Below, one piece after another: positions 22,884-27,194 of a stretch of DNA of 27,194 nucleotides. The position numbers were made by a program, and so were the translations under genes. Source of the DNA: DASVXQ01 sp046727955 (GTDB lineage Bacteria; Actinomycetota; CALGFH01); the NCBI GenBank assembly GCA_046727955.1, contig JBKPDO010000206.1:1-27194 (forward strand), in the 5' to 3' direction. The notes beneath the pieces were generated by a model that ran no database searches, was not told where the DNA came from, and was given only the letters and a program-made list of their open reading frames with translations. Within the stretch, counting starts at the first letter, position 1; each line of letters starts with the position of its first letter.

Positions 22884-22940
22884 TGGACGGGAGGGTGATC
22901 GTCATAAGCGTATCGGCTCGCGATTCTGCCGGGCTCTTGC

Positions 22941-23510
22941 TCAATGTCCTTCCCGGGGCGCCGCGGGTTGCCGCGACACGATCGGAGCCGATTCGACGGG
23001 TCGTGGCCGCGGGTCGAGACGCCCTGGCAGCAACGCCTCGTCAACCGGCGCCTCAGGCTGGGAGAGCACGCGATGGCCGTGGACGTAGACGAGGGCGCCG
23101 CCCAGGTAGCCACCGGCGAGCAGGAGCGCCTCGCCGGCCAGCGCGAGGATAAGGGCGGCGGCATGGACCTGGCCGTCTTCATATCCCGCTCGGCCCGGGA
23201 ACCAGCTGAGGGCGAAGACGGCGGTCGCTGCCAGCATGGTGACGAGATGCAGGCTCGCCAGCTTGCGCTTCGGCGTTCCGGAGGGCAGGTCGCGCCAGTC
23301 GAGAAGGCCGGTCAATGTTGTCGGCAGCGTCAGGATCAAGCCGGCAGAGATCGCCAGCAGTGCTCCGTGAGCCATGGCCGGCTCCTCCAGACCAAGCGCG
23401 CCGAGGACGAGCAGCGCGACGGCGATCGTGTAAGCGCCGATCGAGACGTCGGTCAGCGGCGGGTGCGAGGGGTGGCCGGGATAACCCTTGAGCCGACGCA
23501 GCAGCGCCAT
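22941..23510 (-). CDS. DUF2231 family membrane protein
   Basis: A 189-residue protein with four hydrophobic helices. The opening LKGYPGHPSHPPLTDVSIGAY contains the HPxHPPLTD motif of DUF2231; the next helices are TIAVALLVLGALGL, ALLAISAGLILTLPTTLTGLLDW, LVTMLAATAVFAL and ALILALAGEALLLAGGYLGG. The His-rich start and VYVHGHRV after the last helix suggest heme or metal binding, an inference; some relatives are annotated as cytochrome b561-like. ATG at 23510 is supported by GAAGGAG. It lies 56 bases after the esterase gene and is likely in its operon. Confidence 0.85.
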   Translation of the reverse strand: MALLRRLKGYPGHPSHPPLTDVSIGAYTIAVALLVLGALGLEEPAMAHGALLAISAGLILTLPTTLTGLLDWRDLPSGTPKRKLASLHLVTMLAATAVFALSWFPGRAGYEDGQVHAAALILALAGEALLLAGGYLGGALVYVHGHRVLSQPEAPVDEALLPGRLDPRPRPVESAPIVSRQPAAPREGH

Positions 23511-23566
23511 CCGGAATCTCCTTCGATCATTGGTCGCCGAATGCGGCGTTTGCACAGCGCTCGCGC

Positions 23567-24502
23567 TCATGCGAGCCCTCGGCGGATTGCATCACCGAAG
23601 TGATCGACCGCTTCGCGAGCACGGTCGACGACCGCCTCCTGCAACAGGAAGCCGTGCATCTGGTCTTCGAGGTGGACGTACTCGACAGCGACCCCAGCCG
23701 CCCGCAGACGCTCCGCATAGGCTCGTCCTTCATCACGCAGGGGGTCGAACTCCGCCGTGACGATCAGCGCCGCAGGTAGACCGCTGAGATCGGGGGCACG
23801 CAGTGGGAAGAGGTACGGGTCCGCGCGATCGACGCCGTCCGGCAGGTAGTTTTTGAACGTCCACTTCATGAAATCCCGGCTGAGGGTGTAGCCCTCCGCG
23901 TACTGGTCATAGGAAGCGCGGCCGGCCTGCCAGTGGTCGGTCACCGGATAGGCGAGCGCTTGGAAACGCACGGCTGGGCCGTGGCGGTCGCGGCAGAGAA
24001 GGGCGACGACAGCGGCAAGGTTGCCGCCTGCGCTGTCACCGGCTACAGCCAGCCGGGTCGGATCTGCCCCGTGCTCCCGCCCCACAGCCAGGACCCACTG
24101 GGCGGCGGCATAGGCGTCGTCGACAGCGGCTGGATAGGGGTGCTCCGGGCCGCGCCGATAGTCCACCGAGACCACTATTGCCTGCGATCGACTGGCCAGG
24201 CGGCGGCAGAGATGGTCGTGGGTGTCGAGGTCGTCGACGGTCCAGCCGCCGCCGTGGAAGTACAGCGTCACCGGCAGCCCGTCCTCCGGGCTCGGCCGGT
24301 ACCAGCGCAACGGAATGCCGCCCAATGGCCCGGGGACGAGATCGTCCTCGACTTTCACGATCTCGACGCGGGGAGGGTCGACCACCAGCTGGCGTCGCCT
24401 GGCTCGCCTTGCCTCAGGTGCCGGCAAGGTGAAGACCGGGGGCAGACCGGCGGCTTGCATCGCGTCGAGGAGCGACTGGGCTTGGGGATCGAGCTGTGTC
24501 AT
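23567..24502 (-). CDS. Alpha/beta-hydrolase, hormone-sensitive-lipase (HSL) family esterase
   Basis: A 311-residue esterase. The oxyanion motif HGGGW is at 83-87, the nucleophile is Ser157 in GDSAGG, the acid Asp253 in EFDPLRDEG, and the base His283 in QMHGF, the complete HSL-family triad. VVSVDYRRGPEHPYPAAVDDAYAA is also typical. No signal peptide, so cytoplasmic; likely substrates are short-chain esters. ATG at 24502 starts the family sequence. It sits in a minus-strand group with two membrane proteins, divergent from a LysR regulator that probably controls it. Confidence 0.93.
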   Translation of the reverse strand: MTQLDPQAQSLLDAMQAAGLPPVFTLPAPEARRARRRQLVVDPPRVEIVKVEDDLVPGPLGGIPLRWYRPSPEDGLPVTLYFHGGGWTVDDLDTHDHLCRRLASRSQAIVVSVDYRRGPEHPYPAAVDDAYAAAQWVLAVGREHGADPTRLAVAGDSAGGNLAAVVALLCRDRHGPAVRFQALAYPVTDHWQAGRASYDQYAEGYTLSRDFMKWTFKNYLPDGVDRADPYLFPLRAPDLSGLPAALIVTAEFDPLRDEGRAYAERLRAAGVAVEYVHLEDQMHGFLLQEAVVDRAREAVDHFGDAIRRGLA

Positions 24503-24568
24503 CTCGCATCTCTCTATGAGCGGGAGCGACCGCGCCAGCGTTCGCGGGACTGGTCGGTCGGGTGGGGC

Positions 24569-24835
24569 CTAGCGCTGGAGCCAGCCTCGGAACAGCCGCG
24601 TCATCACCGGCACGATGACCCAGGTCATGGCGGCGACCATCAGCCCGCTCAAGACCAGCGCGCGCAGCGCCAGCGGCCAGCTGGCCATCGCCGGGCCGCC
24701 GACGGCAAGCACCAGCACGATCACCGCGTAGGCGCCGGCCCAGGTGAGCAGCGCGAGCTTCGCGCGCGGCCGCCCGCTGTACTGCTGGGAATCGCTGGTC
24801 GAGCTGCTTGTTGCGCGGTCCAGGTCCAGGTCCAT
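24569..24835 (-). CDS. Small two-span membrane protein
   Basis: An 88-residue protein: a polar Ser-rich N-terminus, helix 1 about 28-50 (LALLTWAGAYAVIVLVLAVGG), helix 2 about 57-78 (ALRALVLSGLMVAAMTWVIVPVM), and the basic tail TRLFRGWLQR. Similar short proteins ending 'P.LTRLLRRWL' are known to me as neighbours of monooxygenases and hydrolases, with no assigned function. GGAGACAGCG precedes the ATG. It is the first gene of the minus-strand group facing the LysR gene. Confidence 0.75.
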   Translation of the reverse strand: MDLDLDRATSSSTSDSQQYSGRPRAKLALLTWAGAYAVIVLVLAVGGPAMASWPLALRALVLSGLMVAAMTWVIVPVMTRLFRGWLQR

Positions 24836-24895
24836 CGCTGTCTCCGGTCTCTTCGGACAAGCACGAGCGTAGGCCCAGCCGAACGATAAAATCCA

Positions 24896-24910
24896 AGACA
24901 GGGCTGGTCT
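24896..24910. promoter_or_regulatory. Candidate LysR-type operator in divergent intergenic region
   Basis: AGAC-N7-GTCT (AGAC at 24896-24899, GTCT at 24907-24910) is a 15-bp dyad of the size LysR regulators bind, within the 95-base gap between the LysR start (24931) and the small membrane protein start (24835). It lacks the canonical T/A ends, so the match is partial. A direct repeat of ACGATA flanks it (24883-24888, 24915-24920). Confidence 0.4.
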
Positions 24911-24930
24911 GGTTACGATAGGGTTTGCTT

Positions 24931-25830
24931 ATGGAGCTGCGGCAGCTTGCCTACTTCGTGGCGGTCGCCGAGGAGCGCAACTTCACCCGCGCGGCCCAGC
25001 GCATCCCGATCGCGCAGCCGGCCATCAGCCAGCAGATCCGCCGCCTGGAAGCCGAGCTCGGCGAGCGTCTGTTCCTCCGCGACCGCCGCGGGATCAGCCT
25101 GACCCCGGCTGGCCACGCCCTGCTGCCCCACGCGCGGGCCACGCTCGGGGCCGCCGCGGGCGGCCGCGAGGCCGTGGCGGCGCTCGGCGGCCTGCTCACC
25201 GGCCGCCTGTCCGTCGGCCTGGTCCACCCCCTCCCTGACCGGCGCTTCCTGCGGCTGCTCGGCACCTTCCACCACGCCCATCCGGGCATCGACCTGACCC
25301 TGGTCGAGGACCAAACCGACGCGTTGCTCGCCGCGCTGGCCGCCGGCGAGCTCCACGCCGCGCTGATCGGCCAGGGCCGCTACGATCGCCCACCACCCGA
25401 CCTCGAGTCCCTGCCCGTCGCCCGGGAGCCGGTGGTGGTCGCCGTCCACCCGTCCCACCCGCTCGCCAGGCGCGGCTCGATCCCGCTGGCCGCGTTGCGA
25501 GCCGAGCCGATGGTCACGCTCACCCGGGCGAGCAAGCTGCGCAGCACGCTCGAGACGGCCTGCCAGGCCGCCGGCTTCGTTCCCCGCATCGTCGCCGAGA
25601 CCAGCGATCTTGGCGTGATGGTCGAGCTGGCGGCCGAGCAGCTCGGCGTCGCGGTGCTGCCCGCGTCTGGGCTGGAGGGCGCGGCCGAGGTGGTCCAGCT
25701 CCGCCTCACCCACCCCAAGCTCGATCGCCGTATCCTGCTGGTCTGGCGATCCCCCAACGACTCGCCGGCCGGGCGCGCCTTCCTCGCCCTCGCCGCCGAG
25801 CACCTGGCCCCGCCGCCGGGCAGCGACTGA
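24931..25830 (+). CDS. LysR-family transcriptional regulator
   Basis: A 299-residue regulator. The N-terminal winged helix-turn-helix is MELRQLAYFVAVAEERNFTR, AAQRIPIAQPAISQQIRRLE, LGERLFLRDRRGISLTPAG. The C-terminal periplasmic-binding-like effector domain starts near GRLSVGLVHPLPDRRFLRLL and includes LGVAVLPASGLEG. ATG at 24931 gives the standard family start. It is divergent from the esterase/membrane-protein group, the usual layout for a LysR regulator and its target; the effector is unknown, perhaps an aromatic or ester compound given the esterase. Confidence 0.93.
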   Translation: MELRQLAYFVAVAEERNFTRAAQRIPIAQPAISQQIRRLEAELGERLFLRDRRGISLTPAGHALLPHARATLGAAAGGREAVAALGGLLTGRLSVGLVHPLPDRRFLRLLGTFHHAHPGIDLTLVEDQTDALLAALAAGELHAALIGQGRYDRPPPDLESLPVAREPVVVAVHPSHPLARRGSIPLAALRAEPMVTLTRASKLRSTLETACQAAGFVPRIVAETSDLGVMVELAAEQLGVAVLPASGLEGAAEVVQLRLTHPKLDRRILLVWRSPNDSPAGRAFLALAAEHLAPPPGSD

Positions 25831-25896
25831 CGGACCCGCGCAACGGGCCCTCCGCCACACTGCCGCCATGCAGGTCCCATCCTTCAGGGGGCGTTC

Positions 25897-25914
25897 GGCC
25901 CTGCCGGCAGGGCC
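25897..25914. promoter_or_regulatory. Perfect 18-bp palindrome
   Basis: GGCCCTGCCGGCAGGGCC reads the same on both strands. It lies between the LysR stop (25830) and the alcohol dehydrogenase start (25995). GTTCGGCC flanks overlap both sides, so it may form a longer stem. Either a terminator for the LysR gene or an operator for the dehydrogenase; the sequence alone does not decide. Confidence 0.45.
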
Positions 25915-25994
25915 GTTCGGCCCGGCAGAGTTGGCTGAGACGCAAACGTGCTCAGGGAACCGAGCGCACGGAGCAACCAGGAAGGAGTGCCCTC

Positions 25995-27029
25995 ATGTAT
26001 GCGGTCGTCTACCACGGGCCGGGGGACAAGCGCTGGGAGCAGGTCCCCGATCCCAAGATCATCGACGACACCGACGCCATCGTGCGCGTCGACTCGGTCA
26101 CCATCTGCGGTACCGACCTGCACATCCTCAAGGGCGACGTGCCCGAGGTCACGCCCGGCCGGATCCTCGGCCACGAGGCGGTCGGGACGGTGGTGGAGAC
26201 GGGCCCCGGGACCCGGTCGGTCAGGCCGGGCGAGCGGGTGCTGCTGTCGTGCATCTCCTCCTGCGGGCACTGCCGCTACTGCCGGGTGGGGCAGTACAGC
26301 CAGTGCCTGGGCGGCGGGAGCTGGATCTTCGGGCACCTCATCGACGGGGTCCAGGCCGAGTACGCCCGGGTGCCGTTCGCCGACAACTCCACCTACAAGG
26401 TGCCCGCCGAGCTGTCCGACGAGCAGGTGCTGTACCTGGCCGACATCCTGCCGACCGGCTACGAGGTCGGGGTCCTCAACGGCCAGGTGCAGCCCGGCGA
26501 CACCGTCGCGGTGGTGGGGGCCGGCCCCATCGGCCTGGCCGCCACCCTGGGCGCCAAGCTGTACTCGCCCGGTGCGATCGTGGCGGTCGACCCGGCCGAG
26601 GCGCGCCGCACCTGGGCGGGGAAGTTCGGCGCCAGCGTGCTCGCCACTCCAGAGGCGGCCCGCGAGACGGTCGCCGCACTCACCGATGGGCTCGGCGCGG
26701 ACGTGGCGATCGAGGCGGTCGGCCTGCCGGAGACCTTCGAGCTGTGCACCGAGCTGGTGCGGCCCGGCGGCCGGGTCGCCAACGTCGGGGTGCACGGCCG
26801 GCCGGCGACCTTGCATCTTGAGTCGCTGTGGATCCGCAACCTGACCATCACCACTGGGCTCGTCGACACCTTCACCATCCCGACGCTGCTCAAGGCGATC
26901 GTGGCGGGGCAGCTGGACCCGACCCGCTTCACCACCCACCGGTTCCCGCTGGCCGAGGCGATGCAGGCATACGACACCTTCGCGCGGGCGGCGGAAACCA
27001 ACGCCCTCAAGGTCCTGATGACCTCCTGA
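25995..27029 (+). CDS. Zinc-dependent alcohol dehydrogenase (secondary-alcohol type)
   Basis: A 344-residue medium-chain dehydrogenase with both zinc sites. Catalytic zinc ligands Cys38 (TICGTDLH), His60-Glu61 (GHEAVG) and Asp150 (YLADILPTGYE) match those of thermophilic secondary-alcohol dehydrogenases. Structural zinc cysteines are Cys90, Cys93, Cys96 and Cys104 (SSCGHCRYCRVGQYSQC). The cofactor loop is VAVVGAGPIGLAA; the following Asp in IVAVDPAEARR suggests NAD rather than NADP preference, an inference. AAGGAG precedes the ATG. It appears to be a single-gene unit. The stop codon lies inside an 11-bp tandem repeat. Confidence 0.93.
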   Translation: MYAVVYHGPGDKRWEQVPDPKIIDDTDAIVRVDSVTICGTDLHILKGDVPEVTPGRILGHEAVGTVVETGPGTRSVRPGERVLLSCISSCGHCRYCRVGQYSQCLGGGSWIFGHLIDGVQAEYARVPFADNSTYKVPAELSDEQVLYLADILPTGYEVGVLNGQVQPGDTVAVVGAGPIGLAATLGAKLYSPGAIVAVDPAEARRTWAGKFGASVLATPEAARETVAALTDGLGADVAIEAVGLPETFELCTELVRPGGRVANVGVHGRPATLHLESLWIRNLTITTGLVDTFTIPTLLKAIVAGQLDPTRFTTHRFPLAEAMQAYDTFARAAETNALKVLMTS

Positions 27030-27045
27030 TGACCTCCTGATGACC
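27013..27045. repeat. 11-bp tandem repeat, three perfect copies across a stop codon
   Basis: TCCTGATGACC occurs at 27013-27023, 27024-27034 and 27035-27045. The second copy contains the functional TGA stop of the alcohol dehydrogenase (27027-27029). Expansion of the repeat probably changed the last residues of the protein or its 3' flank recently. Confidence 0.95.
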
Positions 27046-27049
27046 GGCC

Positions 27050-27074
27050 GAGGGCACGGGCCGCACGGCCCCTC
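27050..27074 (+). terminator. GC-rich hairpin after the alcohol dehydrogenase
   Basis: GGGCC-GCAC-GGCCC forms the inner stem, enclosed by GAG/CTC outer pairing with an unpaired stretch on the left side. Position 20 bases after the stop supports a terminator, though no T-run follows. Confidence 0.45.
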
Positions 27075-27172
27075 GCTGGCGGGTCCAACCGCCCTGCCGA
27101 GCGGTCCTCGCCTGGCCGTACGGTCGCACGGCAAGGAATGCGTCTGGCCGAACGCCGAACAGGGAGCCGAGG

Positions 27173-27194
27173 ATGAAGCACACGGTTGAGTCCG
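27173..27194 (+). CDS. Start of a gene cut by the window edge
   Basis: GGAGCCGAGG directly precedes an ATG at 27173 that opens MKHTVES. Only seven codons are visible, so the product cannot be named. Spacing and strand fit a new gene after the hairpin at 27050-27074. Confidence 0.4.

Noticed and set aside
25884..27134. 416-codon minus-strand open frame
   Set aside because: Antisense of the alcohol dehydrogenase, whose zinc ligands and cofactor loop are intact on the plus strand.

Overview
The window is a GC-rich chromosomal segment (roughly 70% G+C by eye) of an actinobacterium. The indicators are a DevS/DosS-DevR/DosR pair, an archaeal/LigB-type ATP-dependent DNA ligase, a DUF574-type SAM methyltransferase, several NarL-type regulators, frequent GTG starts and clear AAGGAG-type ribosome binding sites. 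The class cannot be fixed from the sequence; an uncultured soil lineage is plausible. I saw no rRNA, tRNA, CRISPR or complete insertion sequence.

Layout. 1-2118: a beta-propeller glycosidase-like protein, a small zinc-finger protein and a VOC protein, all on the minus strand. 2177-6578: a compact island with a RibD-type reductase, a medium-chain dehydrogenase, a 6-pyruvoyl-tetrahydropterin-synthase homologue with Glu at the catalytic Cys position, and two GT4 glycosyltransferases whose start regions overlap back to back. I read this as a candidate pterin/pteridine-glycoside pathway and the best candidate for an undescribed system here. It ends at a 128-bp element with perfect 17-bp inverted termini. 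6796-9526: an ATP-dependent DNA ligase divergent from a Rad52-like annealing protein. 9631-13305: a minus-strand operon of ABC ATPase (frameshifted), ABC-2 permease, histidine kinase and response regulator. 13547-17698: small conserved genes (zinc ribbon, DUF1801, DUF3465 lipoprotein), a DUF574 methyltransferase and pcm, mixed with broken genes, including a quinone-oxidoreductase homologue that has lost its middle in frame.

17821-20262: devS/dosS (heme-ligand His conserved) and devR/dosR, separated by a 13-bp tandem repeat with about seven copies. 20739-22593: a translationally coupled three-gene operon containing a cytochrome b6-type di-heme protein with two uncharacterised membrane partners and no Rieske protein. 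22638-24835: a minus-strand group (oxidase fragment, DUF2231, HSL-type esterase, small membrane protein) divergent from a LysR regulator at 24931-25830. 25995-27029: a zinc-dependent secondary-alcohol-type dehydrogenase, followed by an 11-bp repeat across its stop codon and the first codons of another gene at the edge.

Two themes recur. One is redox and oxygen sensing (DosRS next to a cytochrome b operon). The other is gene debris and short tandem repeats at gene ends, suggesting a rearranged accessory region.
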